From positions 806,001-870,000 of the forward strand of contig NZ_CP070480.1 of the NCBI RefSeq assembly GCF_016924835.1: a stretch of DNA of 64,000 bases, read 5' to 3'. The DNA comes from Rothia sp. ZJ932. Its GTDB lineage: Bacteria; Actinomycetota; Actinomycetes; Actinomycetales; Micrococcaceae. The notes below the pieces were generated by a model. That model saw only the letters and a list, made by a program, of their open reading frames with translations, did no database searches and was not told the DNA's origin. A program made the translations under genes and the position numbers. Shown one piece after another: positions 17,594-26,105 of the stretch (its first letter is position 1; each line of letters begins with the position of its first letter).

Positions 17594-17854
17594 ATGACCG
17601 ATCTCAACGAGTGCAGCGGCAGCCGCTGCGAACAAGAAGTCAACAAAATTTATGAGTACCTTGATGGGGCAATCAGCAAAGACGATGTCATCACCCTCAA
17701 ACAGCACCTCACCGCCTGCAGTAACTGCTCCCACGAGTACGATTTAGAGCTGATGATTCGCGACGCCATCAAGCGATCCTGCTGTGAGAAGGCACCCGAA
17801 GATCTCAAAGATAAAATCCGGGTGAGTCTTGATGAGATCAGAACTCAAAGCTAG
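17594..17854 (+). CDS. rsrA: RsrA-type zinc anti-sigma factor
   Basis: 86 aa. Binds and inhibits SigR under reducing conditions; oxidation of its cysteines releases the sigma factor. The ZAS signature H-x3-C-x2-C is present (HLTACSNC, residues 38-45), with CSGSRC in the N-terminal part and an extra CC pair (RSCCEKAPED). It begins 8 nt after the sigR stop, so the two are cotranscribed. Length is normal for the family (80-105 aa). Confidence 0.92.
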   Translation: MTDLNECSGSRCEQEVNKIYEYLDGAISKDDVITLKQHLTACSNCSHEYDLELMIRDAIKRSCCEKAPEDLKDKIRVSLDEIRTQS

Positions 17855-17885
17855 GAAGTCACCCTCCTACCTTTTGCCCACGATG

Positions 17886-17926
17886 CCCAGTTATCTAATG
17901 TGGGTAGCTGGGTGCTGTGTTTTTTA
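17886..17926 (+). terminator. Terminator of sigR-rsrA
   Basis: CCCAGTTATC at 17886-17895 pairs with GGTAGCTGGG at 17903-17912 (two G-U pairs); a run of six T begins at 17920. Confidence 0.55.
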
Positions 17927-17929
17927 TAC

Positions 17930-17966
17930 AAAAAACAGGCTCTGACACTTTTAGTGTCAGAGCCTG
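17930..17966 (-). terminator. Terminator of bL37
   Basis: Perfect 13-bp stem, CAGGCTCTGACAC at 17936-17948 and GTGTCAGAGCCTG at 17954-17966. On the minus strand six T follow (17935-17930). Confidence 0.85.
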
Positions 17967-17985
17967 CAAAGTATTTCAAGGTACC

Positions 17986-18060
17986 TTATGCGTTGGGGCG
18001 CTTACCGTGGTTTGCGTTGCCCTTACGACGGTCCTTGCGCTTACGACCGCGCTTGCTCAT
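17986..18060 (-). CDS. Ribosomal protein bL37 (AURKAIP1/COX24 domain mini-protein)
   Basis: 24 codons encoding a strongly basic peptide (MSKRGRKRKDRRKGNANHGK, then RPNA). This matches the tiny bL37 protein described on actinobacterial 50S subunits and annotated with an AURKAIP1/COX24 domain. The ribosome site AAGGAGG lies just before the ATG at 18060, and a strong terminator follows, so it is a genuine monocistronic gene. Upstream, 18082-18121 carries an imperfect inverted repeat (GGTAGC...GCTACC) around AATCATTCT. Confidence 0.85.
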   Translation of the reverse strand: MSKRGRKRKDRRKGNANHGKRPNA

Positions 18061-18253
18061 GAGAGCCTCCTTTTACATGGTCGGTAGCAGCAATCATTCT
18101 CAAGAAGAATAATGAGCTACCGGTTGTACTGCTGCAACCGGAAAAATGGTCACAGCACTGCCGTCCATTTTCGCACATCTAGCAAGCGAATGCACCTTTG
18201 CGTCAGTGCAAGCTACCCCACGTTGAGCGGGGGATAGGCGAGAGGTAGCGAGT

Positions 18254-18853
18254 TTAGACAGGCTCGGGCAGGTTCAACCAGGAGTACCAACCGCGATGCA
18301 GTACCAGCCACGCAATCAAGCCGTAGCCTGACTGACCTGGCTTGCCGTCGTTAGCTGCCAAGTCGTTGCGCCACTGCTCATGGTGCAACAGCGGGTTGAA
18401 CGTATCAACGTAAACATGGTTACGGCGGGTGACCACGTCAGCATATGCTGCGGAAAGGTCAGCGATACGGCGGTTGCGTTCAGCGTCCAAGGTGGGGGGC
18501 GGGCCAACTACTAACACCTTGATATTGCTCTGCGAGGCCATATCAACCATGTTCGCCAGGTTCAGGCGTGAACGCGCGTGAGTAAGACCCAAATCAATAT
18601 CGAGGGTCGAGGGCGCAATGACCAGACGGTTATCTGCGCCCTGAGCAAAACGACGTGCCGCTTCTTCAAACCAGCGTGCATTCAGGGCTTCACCACCCTC
18701 GCCGGGAGCCGCCAGGTTGTAGGCAGCCACAGAGGCTACATTTTGCGGGGTACGTGCCATGACACGTCCGAACCAACCCAGGGCGCGCGGGTCGCCGACG
18801 CCTGAAAGCAGTTCATCACCCACCGCTACAATTCGAATGTTTCGCTGATCCAC
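18254..18853 (-). CDS. SGNH/GDSL-type hydrolase family protein
   Basis: 199 aa. The N-terminal block is RIVAVGDELLSGVGDPRALG, in which GDELLSG occupies the position of the GDSL nucleophile motif (Glu replaces Ser at one position, so the catalytic serine may be the one in LLSG). The core LNLANMVDMASQSNIKVLVV and a late HHEQWRND stretch fit an SGNH fold. The GTG start at 18853 has AAAGG upstream. Likely esterase or lipase-like; substrate unknown. The altered nucleophile motif makes activity uncertain. Confidence 0.7.
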   Translation of the reverse strand: MDQRNIRIVAVGDELLSGVGDPRALGWFGRVMARTPQNVASVAAYNLAAPGEGGEALNARWFEEAARRFAQGADNRLVIAPSTLDIDLGLTHARSRLNLANMVDMASQSNIKVLVVGPPPTLDAERNRRIADLSAAYADVVTRRNHVYVDTFNPLLHHEQWRNDLAANDGKPGQSGYGLIAWLVLHRGWYSWLNLPEPV

Positions 18854-19025
18854 GAGAACCTTTTCTGTTGACTTAAACTCTTTAGACTCTAAAAATCTAA
18901 AAACTACTTATACATAAATATAGGCTGTGCAAGGCGGGCTACCCAAACTATCGCGGTTATTTCGTCACCTTACTGTCTCAGCACATTCTTTTACGCCGCA
19001 AAATGGGGTCTACGCCATGGAAAAT

Positions 19026-19062
19026 GCGGTGCACAGGTTAGTTGATTAAACCTGTACACCGC
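19026..19062 (-). terminator. Terminator of kgd
   Basis: 14-bp stem with one mismatch (19026-19039 against 19049-19062), followed on the minus strand by ATTTTCC, directly downstream of the kgd stop. Confidence 0.6.
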
Positions 19063-19075
19063 ATATTCTTTATTT

Positions 19076-22000
19076 TTAGCGTTCGAAGACCTCAGTCAAG
19101 ATGTTATCAAGCTCAGCCTGGTGACGCTTACCGGTACCGGCAGCGGGTGAGGCTGACGCCGGGCGCGAAACCAGAGCCATCTTGTACCCAATATGAGGCA
19201 TGAGATTGACCGCCAAGAAGGGCCACTGACCCTGATTAGCAGGCTCATCCTGAGCCCAAATGACCTCAGCATTGGGGTAGAGAGCAATCTGCTCCTTGAT
19301 TTCATCTAAGGGCAGCGGGTAGAGCTGCTCTACACGAACAATCGCGGTCTTGGCGTCCTGACGCTTGATGCGCTCACCGTTCAAATCGTAGTAGAGACGA
19401 CCAGATACAAAGACCAAGCGCTCAACTTCTGACGTGTTCAGGTTGCCCTGATCCTCAATGACGGGCTTGAAGCTGCCCTGAGTGAAGTCCTCAACCGATG
19501 ACGCTGCTGCCTTCAAACGCAGAAGCTGCTTGGGGGTAATCAGCACCAGCGGCTTGTGCGGACGCGAGTGAGCGTGCTTGCGCAGCAGGTGGAAGTGCGA
19601 TGCCGGGGTAGAAGGTACCGCTACGGTCATGTTGTTCTCAGCGCACAGCTGCAAGTAGCGTTCCATACGAGCTGACGAGTGGTCAGGGCCCTGACCCTCA
19701 AAACCGTGGGGGAGCATTAGAACCAGCGATGAGCGCTGTGCCCACTTCTGCTCTGCTGATGAGATGAACTCGTCAATCACGGTCTGGGCGCCGTTGGCGA
19801 AGTCACCGAACTGAGCCTCCCAGATCACCAGTGAGTCGGGGCGCTCTACGGAGTAACCGTACTCAAAGCCCAACACACCGTACTCAGAGAGCAGTGAGTT
19901 GTAGATGCTGAACTTACCCTGATCAGCGCTCAGATGCTCCAGCGGATTCCACTGGTTGCCGTTTTCGCGGTCGTGCAGAATCGCGTGACGCTGCACGAAG
20001 GTACCGCGCTGAACGTCCTGACCGCTCATACGAACGTCAATACCCTCAAGCAACAGTGAACCGAAGGCGGTGAGCTCACCGAAGCCCCAGTTGATGCCGC
20101 CCTTGGTTGACATAGCGGTGCGCTGCTCCAGCAGCTTCTTGAGCTTCTTGTGAATGGTGAAGCCTTCAGGAACATCAGCAAAAGCCTGACCAATGCGCTT
20201 GAGCATCTCGGGTGAAATCGAGGTGTTCTTGGGTACGTGTACTGAATCCTCAGACTGCTGGGCAGCCGGACGTTCAATGTTAGCAACAGCCGCCGCATCC
20301 GCGGTTACTAGGGGAGCAGAGGACGCCTGAGCCTCGTGAGTCTCAGTGAAGATCTGCTCCAGACGTGACTGGTAGTCCTTGAGCGCGCGCTCTGCTTCGT
20401 CCTGAGTGATGTCGCCGCGACCCACCAGAGCCTCGGTGTAGAGCTTACGGGTTGATGACTGAGCCTCAATCTGGGTGTACATGCTGGGTTGGGTCATCGA
20501 GGGATCATCCGCCTCATTGTGACCGCGACGGCGGTAGCATACGAGGTCGATGACCGCGTCCTTATTGAAGCGCTGGCGGTACTCGAAAGCGAGACGACCG
20601 GCGCGAACAACAGCTTCGGGATCATCTGCGTTGACGTGGAAAACGGGTGCCTGAACTACGCGAGCAACGTCGGTGGAGTAGGTGGAGCTGCGACCGTCTG
20701 CGGGGGTGGTGGTAAAGCCAACCTGGTTGTTAACCACGATGTGAACGGTACCGCCCACCTTATAGCCAGCAAGCTGTGACATCTGCAGGGTTTCAAAGAC
20801 GATGCCCTGACCAGCAAATGCAGCGTCACCGTGAACCAGGATGGGGAGCACGGGGTAATCCTTGGTGCCGGTTGCTGTCAGAACGTCCTGCTTAGCGCGC
20901 ACAATACCTTCAAGCACAGTGTTGACTGCCTCAAGATGTGAGGGGTTAGCGGCCAGGTACACCTGAGTCTGGTTGCCGTTATCAGAGGTGAATACGCCCT
21001 CGGTGCCTAGGTGGTATTTCACGTCGCCGGAGCCGCCGGTGAGGCGGGGATCCAGCTCGCCTTCGAATTCACGGAAAATCTGAGCGTAGGACTTGCCCGC
21101 AATGTTTGCCAAAACGTTGAGACGACCGCGGTGCGCCATACCAATAGCAACACCTGAGAGACCGTCATCTGCTGCTTCAGAGATGATGTAGTCCAGCAGT
21201 GGAATTAGTGATTCGCCGCCCTCAAGGGAGAAACGTTTCTGACCGAGGTACTTGGTCTGCAAGAAAGTTTCGAAGGCTTCAGCGGCGTTGAGCTTACCCA
21301 TGACGCGGAACTGCTCTTCGCGGGTGGGCTTATTGTAGACGTGCTCAAGCTGTTCCTGGAACCACTCGCGCTCAGCGGGGGTTTCAATGTGCATGTACTC
21401 AACACCCATAGTGCCACAGTAGGCTTCGCGCAGCAGCTCAAGAATGGTCTTGAGAGTTAAGGTATCTTTCTCACCGAAGCCACCGGTGGGCCAGTAGCGA
21501 TCAAGATCCCAGAGGGTCAAACCGTAGTTTTCTAAACGTAGATCGGGGTGGGAGAGCATCTCATAACCCAGGGGATTGGTCTGGGCGATGAGGTGACCGC
21601 GCACGCGGTAAGCGTGAATAAGTTGCTGGATGCGGGCAACCTTGGAGACCTCGATGGAAGGATCGACCTGGTTATCCACTGCCCAGCGAACAGGCTCAAA
21701 GGGAATACGCAGGGCGGTGAAGATATCGTCGTAGAAACCGTCGTTACCCAGCAGGTAGTTTTCGATGATCTTGAGGAACTCACCAGAACCTGCACCCTGA
21801 ATGACGCGGTGGTCATAGGTTGAGGTCAGGGTCAGAATCTTTGAGACACCGGCGTTGGCAATGGTCTTTTCGGACGCGCCGCGGTACTCAGCGGGGTAAT
21901 CCAGCGCGCCAGCGCCAATGATGGCAGCCTGACCCTTGGAGAGACGGGGCACGGAGTGTACGGTGCCGATGCCGCCGGGGTTGGTCAAAGAAACGGTGGT

Positions 22001-22798
22001 GCCGCGGAAGTCCTCGATAGTGAGCTTGCCGTCGCGTCCGCGCTTCACAATGTCATCGTATGCTGACCAGAACTCAGCGAAGGAGAGCTCTTCTGCACCC
22101 TTGATGTTAGGTACTACCAGGTTACGGCTACCATCGGGGCGGGGCAGGTCAATAGCGAGACCAAAGTTCACGTGTGCAGGCTGAACAGCAGCGGGGCGAC
22201 CCTTCTCGTCCTCACCGTAAACAACGTTCATAGAGGGGAAGTTTGCTAGCGCACGAATGATGGCGTAACCAATGATGTGAGTGAAGGAAATCTTGCCACC
22301 ACGGGTACGTGCTAGGTAGGTGTTGATAGCGGTGCGGTTGTCAATGAGAACCTTAGCGGGGACTGCACGCACAGTGGTTGCAGTTGGTACTGACAGGGAC
22401 TCTTCCATAGTGGAGGCTACCGCCTTGGCAGGACCACGAAGGGTGGAGACGGTATCGACCTTCTCATCGGAGGAATCTGGGGTAACTGCGGTGTTTGACT
22501 CTGAGGGGCTCACTGAATCTGCCTTAGGTTGAACGGGTTGTGCTGTGGGAGTTGATGTCTGTTGCGGACGCGCGGGTTCGGCGTCTGTTGCCTCAGTTTT
22601 CTTCTCTGAAGCCTGAGATTCCTTCGTCGCTGAAGGGGAGTTTGAGGTGGTGGCGTCGCTGAGCTTTTCCTCAAAGAGCTGCCACCAGGACTCTTCAACG
22701 GATGACTTATCTTTTTTATACTTCTCGAACAGTTCGTCAATGAACCATTCGTTGCCAGCAAATTCTTCTGGCCAACTATTCTCTGACTGGTTTGGCAC
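19076..22798 (-). CDS. kgd: Multifunctional 2-oxoglutarate decarboxylase/dehydrogenase (E2-E1 fusion)
   Basis: 1240 aa. TCA-cycle enzyme converting 2-oxoglutarate to succinyl-CoA equivalents. Domain order: N-terminal E1 helix (WPEEFAGNEWFIDELFEKYK), Ser/Thr/Gln-rich linker (about 50-130), E2-type acyltransferase core ending TSTYDHRVIQGAGSGEF, then ThDP-dependent E1 (GMAHRGRLNVLANI, GDAAFAGQGIVFETLQMS) and the transketolase C-domain (HGFEGQGPDHSSARMERYL). No lipoyl domain, as usual for actinobacterial Kgd. I choose GTG 22798 because the family N-terminus begins about there and GAAGAGG lies 8 nt upstream; ATG 22816 and GTG 22843 have no ribosome site. Ends at a terminator. Confidence 0.95.
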   Translation of the reverse strand: MPNQSENSWPEEFAGNEWFIDELFEKYKKDKSSVEESWWQLFEEKLSDATTSNSPSATKESQASEKKTEATDAEPARPQQTSTPTAQPVQPKADSVSPSESNTAVTPDSSDEKVDTVSTLRGPAKAVASTMEESLSVPTATTVRAVPAKVLIDNRTAINTYLARTRGGKISFTHIIGYAIIRALANFPSMNVVYGEDEKGRPAAVQPAHVNFGLAIDLPRPDGSRNLVVPNIKGAEELSFAEFWSAYDDIVKRGRDGKLTIEDFRGTTVSLTNPGGIGTVHSVPRLSKGQAAIIGAGALDYPAEYRGASEKTIANAGVSKILTLTSTYDHRVIQGAGSGEFLKIIENYLLGNDGFYDDIFTALRIPFEPVRWAVDNQVDPSIEVSKVARIQQLIHAYRVRGHLIAQTNPLGYEMLSHPDLRLENYGLTLWDLDRYWPTGGFGEKDTLTLKTILELLREAYCGTMGVEYMHIETPAEREWFQEQLEHVYNKPTREEQFRVMGKLNAAEAFETFLQTKYLGQKRFSLEGGESLIPLLDYIISEAADDGLSGVAIGMAHRGRLNVLANIAGKSYAQIFREFEGELDPRLTGGSGDVKYHLGTEGVFTSDNGNQTQVYLAANPSHLEAVNTVLEGIVRAKQDVLTATGTKDYPVLPILVHGDAAFAGQGIVFETLQMSQLAGYKVGGTVHIVVNNQVGFTTTPADGRSSTYSTDVARVVQAPVFHVNADDPEAVVRAGRLAFEYRQRFNKDAVIDLVCYRRRGHNEADDPSMTQPSMYTQIEAQSSTRKLYTEALVGRGDITQDEAERALKDYQSRLEQIFTETHEAQASSAPLVTADAAAVANIERPAAQQSEDSVHVPKNTSISPEMLKRIGQAFADVPEGFTIHKKLKKLLEQRTAMSTKGGINWGFGELTAFGSLLLEGIDVRMSGQDVQRGTFVQRHAILHDRENGNQWNPLEHLSADQGKFSIYNSLLSEYGVLGFEYGYSVERPDSLVIWEAQFGDFANGAQTVIDEFISSAEQKWAQRSSLVLMLPHGFEGQGPDHSSARMERYLQLCAENNMTVAVPSTPASHFHLLRKHAHSRPHKPLVLITPKQLLRLKAAASSVEDFTQGSFKPVIEDQGNLNTSEVERLVFVSGRLYYDLNGERIKRQDAKTAIVRVEQLYPLPLDEIKEQIALYPNAEVIWAQDEPANQGQWPFLAVNLMPHIGYKMALVSRPASASPAAGTGKRHQAELDNILTEVFER

Positions 22799-23459
22799 GC
22801 AATTCGCCTCTTCCATATCGTTTATTCTGTGCGCAGCGCCCACCGTGCGTTAGTCTTACTGCGCGGTGCGGTAACCCGCGTGCAAGTATTCAGCACAAAT
22901 GATGGCGTCCTTTATAGATACAGTCTAGTAAGCTTGTAGGCTTATGACGAACACCACGGGTCGCTAAATGTCATAAATGACGATCGCGAAGGTGCGGTCG
23001 GTGAGTGGGACTTAGGGGGAAAAAGCTATTAACCACACTCTTGAGAGTCATTTTATGTGGTTTTTGAGGGGAGGTCGGTAAGATTCATGTGGTTTTTAGT
23101 GGGGTTTTGCTCTGTGGTTACAGGTTGGCTGTGGGTGGAAAAATTTTATAAAAATTTTAGGTTTTCACCGCGCGAGCACACCTTTGAATTCTTTCGGCAA
23201 CAACCAAATGTAGCCCATTCCTCATGGTCTTAGCCCCTCACGAGGCAACTTCGCTATGCATACCTCAAGGTATCGTATTTCGCACCTGTTGCTGTAGGCG
23301 TCTTACCCTCAACTTCGCTACACTAGAAAACACTATGGACGACCCTTTTAGTTGCCGCCCACCCCAGAACGCCCCCTTGCAGGCAGCGCGTGCTGGACGC
23401 TCGGCTCATCTGATCATGAACCCTTGCTCCTTTAATAACTTCGCGGAGGTGACACCTTC
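22799..23459. other. Long intergenic region between kgd and the HlyC/CorC pair
   Basis: About 660 bases without a supportable gene. It contains four TGTGGTT elements (listed separately) and an AT-rich inverted repeat near 23140-23160 (AAAATTTTATAAAAATTTT). An 86-codon plus-strand frame at 23224 overlaps the next gene and looks spurious. Promoters for both divergent genes must lie here. Confidence 0.5.
23031..23120. repeat. Cluster of four TGTGGTT elements upstream of kgd
   Basis: AACCACA at 23031-23037 (reverse), ATGTGGTTTTT at 23055-23065 and 23087-23097, and TGTGGTTA at 23113-23120. Spacings between elements are about 25, 32 and 25 bp. This may be an operator array or a repeat remnant. Confidence 0.4.
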
Positions 23460-24800
23460 GTGGAATGGATTCTCCTCGTTGTAGGTTTGCTGCTGATTCT
23501 CGGCACAGGCTTCTTCGTCGCCATGGAATTCGCGCTTGTAGCCCTTGACCAGTCAGCTGTTCAACAAGAAATCGAGAAGGGCGATTATAAAGGTAAAGCT
23601 GTTTTACAGTGCCTCAAGACTCTCTCAACCCAGCTTTCTTCGTGTCAGTTGGGCATCACGATTACAACCTTGCTCACCGGTTATACCCTTGATATTGCCT
23701 TGCAGTCGATGGCGGTTGGCACCATTTCAAGCTGGGGCTTATCAGAGTCGGTGGCTCGTGTTCTCACCTTAGTCTTCTCTATGGGTCTGGCTACCGCGCT
23801 TTCCATGATTATGGGTGAGTTGATTCCCAAGAACATGGCAATCGCCATCTCATACCCGACTGCTCGCGCGCTGGCGCCCTACCATCTTCTTTTCACCAAG
23901 ATGATGGGCCCTTTGGTGCGCAGTATGAACGGTGCCGCGAATAAGATTCTCAACCTCTTTGGTCTTGAAGCTAAAGAAGAACTTTCGAGCGCACGTACCC
24001 CCGAAGAGCTTTCTTCGATGGTGCGTCGTTCAGCTGACCAGGGAACTCTCGATTCAGACACCGCTCGCTTTGTTGATAAAACCCTTTCCTTTGCTGAACT
24101 CACCGCAGTGGATGTCATGACATCGCGTCGTCAGATTCAAATGCTTGAAGACACTGCCCCTGTATCAGATGTCATTGAGCTGGCGCGTACCACCGGTCAC
24201 TCACGTTTTCCTCTCTACCGTGAGGATCAAGATAACGTGGTTGGCGTAGTACACCTCAAGAAGGCTGTGGCTGTTCCCGAAGACATTAGACCCACTCTTG
24301 AGGCAGGGGCGCTCATGGAAGACGTACTGCGTGTTCCTGAGACCGTTCACCTTGATTCACTGCTCATGCAACTGCGTGAAGGCGCCTTGCAGCTTGCCAT
24401 CGTCCTTGACGAGTACGGTGGCACAGCGGGTATGACCACCCTCGAAGATTTGGTAGAAGAAATTGTGGGTGAAGTATCTGATGAACACGACACCGGTAAC
24501 ACCGAAGAACTCGCTCTGAAACTCGGTAGCGGCGACTGGATTTTCTCAGGTTTGCGCCGTCCCGATGAGGTGAATGAATACATCGAACCGCTCACCGTCA
24601 TGGAAAACCCTGCCTTTGAAACAATGGGCGGTTTTATGATGCATGCCCTCAGACGAGTCCCCGAAGAGGGCGATACCGTACCCGTTGACGGTGGCATCCT
24701 GCGCGTTGAAAAGATGGAACAACGACGCGTTGACCGACTGCGTTTCATTCCGCAAGCAACCGAGAATACTGAAATCACTGAGGGGAGCGTGCGCGCATGA
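23460..24800 (+). CDS. HlyC/CorC-type membrane protein with CBS pair (first paralog)
   Basis: 446 aa. Architecture CNNM (DUF21) with about four hydrophobic segments (residues 1-150, EWILLVVGLLLILGTGFFVA), then two CBS domains (about 205-330; FPLYREDQDNVVGVVHLKKA, LDEYGGTAGMTTLEDLVEEI) and a C-terminal CorC_HlyC domain (360-430). Such proteins are linked to Mg/Co efflux or metal tolerance; hemolysin names are historical. GTG start at 23460 with GGAGGTGA 7 nt upstream. Its stop overlaps the ATG of the second paralog, giving translational coupling. Confidence 0.87.
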   Translation: MEWILLVVGLLLILGTGFFVAMEFALVALDQSAVQQEIEKGDYKGKAVLQCLKTLSTQLSSCQLGITITTLLTGYTLDIALQSMAVGTISSWGLSESVARVLTLVFSMGLATALSMIMGELIPKNMAIAISYPTARALAPYHLLFTKMMGPLVRSMNGAANKILNLFGLEAKEELSSARTPEELSSMVRRSADQGTLDSDTARFVDKTLSFAELTAVDVMTSRRQIQMLEDTAPVSDVIELARTTGHSRFPLYREDQDNVVGVVHLKKAVAVPEDIRPTLEAGALMEDVLRVPETVHLDSLLMQLREGALQLAIVLDEYGGTAGMTTLEDLVEEIVGEVSDEHDTGNTEELALKLGSGDWIFSGLRRPDEVNEYIEPLTVMENPAFETMGGFMMHALRRVPEEGDTVPVDGGILRVEKMEQRRVDRLRFIPQATENTEITEGSVRA

Positions 24801-25876
24801 ACGACTGGTTAGCGCTTTCACTGCTGGTAGTTCTACTGGTGGGCAACGCCTTCTTCGTGGGTGCTGAGTTCGCGATTATGTCAACGCGCCGTTCGCAGAT
24901 TGAACCGCTGGCGGACGCCGGTAACAAGCGGGCAAAAACAGCCCTTTACGCTATCGAAAACGTTTCTCTGATGCTGGCAACCTGTCAGCTGGGTATTACT
25001 GTCTGCTCGCTGTTGATTCTGAACGTTTCAGAACCCGCGCTGAAGCACCTGATGGCGGGTCCGCTTGAAGCTGTTGGTATTCCCTACCAAGTGGTATCAA
25101 TTCTTAGCTTCGCGGTCGCTCTGATTATAGTGACCTACCTGCACGTGATTTTTGGTGAAATGATCCCCAAGAACGCAGCGGTATCGCTGGCAGCCCAGGG
25201 CGTTGCCCTGCTGTTCGCACCTCCGCTGGTACTACTCTCACGCATCTTCAAACCCGTGATTGCCCTCTTGAACTGGATTGCAGATCACACCCTCAAACTC
25301 ATGAAGATTGAGCCTAAAGCTGAGGTCTCATCGACCTTCACCTTGGACGAGCTACAGAACATTGTGGCTCAATCTACGGCGGAGGGCACTGTGGCTGATG
25401 AAACCGGCGTGCTTTCGGGCGCTCTGGAATTTAGCTCAAAAAAGGTAGAAGAAATCATGGTGCCCCGAGAGGCAGTTGTTACCCTTAATTTCCCCTGTAC
25501 ACCCCACGACGTTGAGCGTTCCTGCGCGCAAACCGGTTACTCCCGCTTTGTTCTTCAAGACTCAGCCGATGAAACCTTCATGGGGTACATTCACGTGAAA
25601 GACACCCTGAACTTTTCAGGTGATCGCGCCGAGGAGAATATTCCCTGGTCGCGTTTGCGTCCGCTCGCTAGCCTGCGTCCTGAAATGGAAATTGACGAGG
25701 CGCTGGCAGTCATGCAGCGTAACCAAGCGCATCTTTCACACGTTGTCTCAAAGACCGGTCAAAGTCTTGGCGTGCTCTTTCTTGAGGACATCTTGGAGCA
25801 GCTGGTTGGTGAAATTAAGGACACCACCCAGGATCATATTCGCAGACGTGAAGCGGCAGCCCACCGTGCGCCCTAG
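24797..25876 (+). CDS. HlyC/CorC-type membrane protein with CBS pair (second paralog)
   Basis: 359 aa. CNNM domain (LALSLLVVLLVGNAFFVGAE; TCQLGITVCSLLILNVSEPA), HVIFGEMIPKNAA core signature, then two CBS domains (VPREAVVTLNF and LSHVVSKTGQSLGVLFLEDI). It ends right after the CBS pair and lacks the C-terminal CorC_HlyC domain of the first paralog. Starts in an ATGA overlap with the first gene. Tandem pairs of this kind are common in actinobacteria and probably act together in the membrane. Confidence 0.87.
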   Translation: MNDWLALSLLVVLLVGNAFFVGAEFAIMSTRRSQIEPLADAGNKRAKTALYAIENVSLMLATCQLGITVCSLLILNVSEPALKHLMAGPLEAVGIPYQVVSILSFAVALIIVTYLHVIFGEMIPKNAAVSLAAQGVALLFAPPLVLLSRIFKPVIALLNWIADHTLKLMKIEPKAEVSSTFTLDELQNIVAQSTAEGTVADETGVLSGALEFSSKKVEEIMVPREAVVTLNFPCTPHDVERSCAQTGYSRFVLQDSADETFMGYIHVKDTLNFSGDRAEENIPWSRLRPLASLRPEMEIDEALAVMQRNQAHLSHVVSKTGQSLGVLFLEDILEQLVGEIKDTTQDHIRRREAAAHRAP

Positions 25877-25929
25877 ATCAAGGTGGTAGTGAGAAAAAGC
25901 GAGTAGTGGCGGATTGTTAACAACTTGCG

Positions 25930-25972
25930 CCGAAGGCTCGGAAGGTTGATGCTTCCGAACCTTCGGTGCTTT
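25930..25972 (+). terminator. Terminator of the HlyC/CorC pair
   Basis: 15-bp stem with one mismatch, CCGAAGGCTCGGAAG at 25930-25944 and CTTCCGAACCTTCGG at 25952-25966; only a short T stretch follows. Confidence 0.55.
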
Positions 25973-26066
25973 AAAACAGGTCGAATCACAGGCGAAATCA
26001 TAGGTGGACTAATGCGTCACACTGTGGCAGCTGTGGCTTGCGTGATTCCCTCTACGCCTATTAGTC

Positions 26067-26087
26067 TGAAACTGATAATCATTCTTA
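26067..26087 (+). promoter_or_regulatory. Zur-box-like operator of the zinc uptake operon
   Basis: TGAAACTGATAATCATTCTT contains the Fur/Zur-type core TGATAATCATT, overlapping an AT-rich -10-like stretch about 20-40 nt before the substrate-binding protein start. The repressor candidate (Fur family) is encoded at the far end of the same operon. Confidence 0.65.
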
Positions 26088-26105
26088 TATAAAGGAAGGC
26101 ATGTC

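Noticed and set aside
23224-23484. 86-aa plus-strand frame before the HlyC/CorC gene
   Set aside because: No ribosome site, no family-like sequence, and it overlaps the strongly supported GTG start at 23460.
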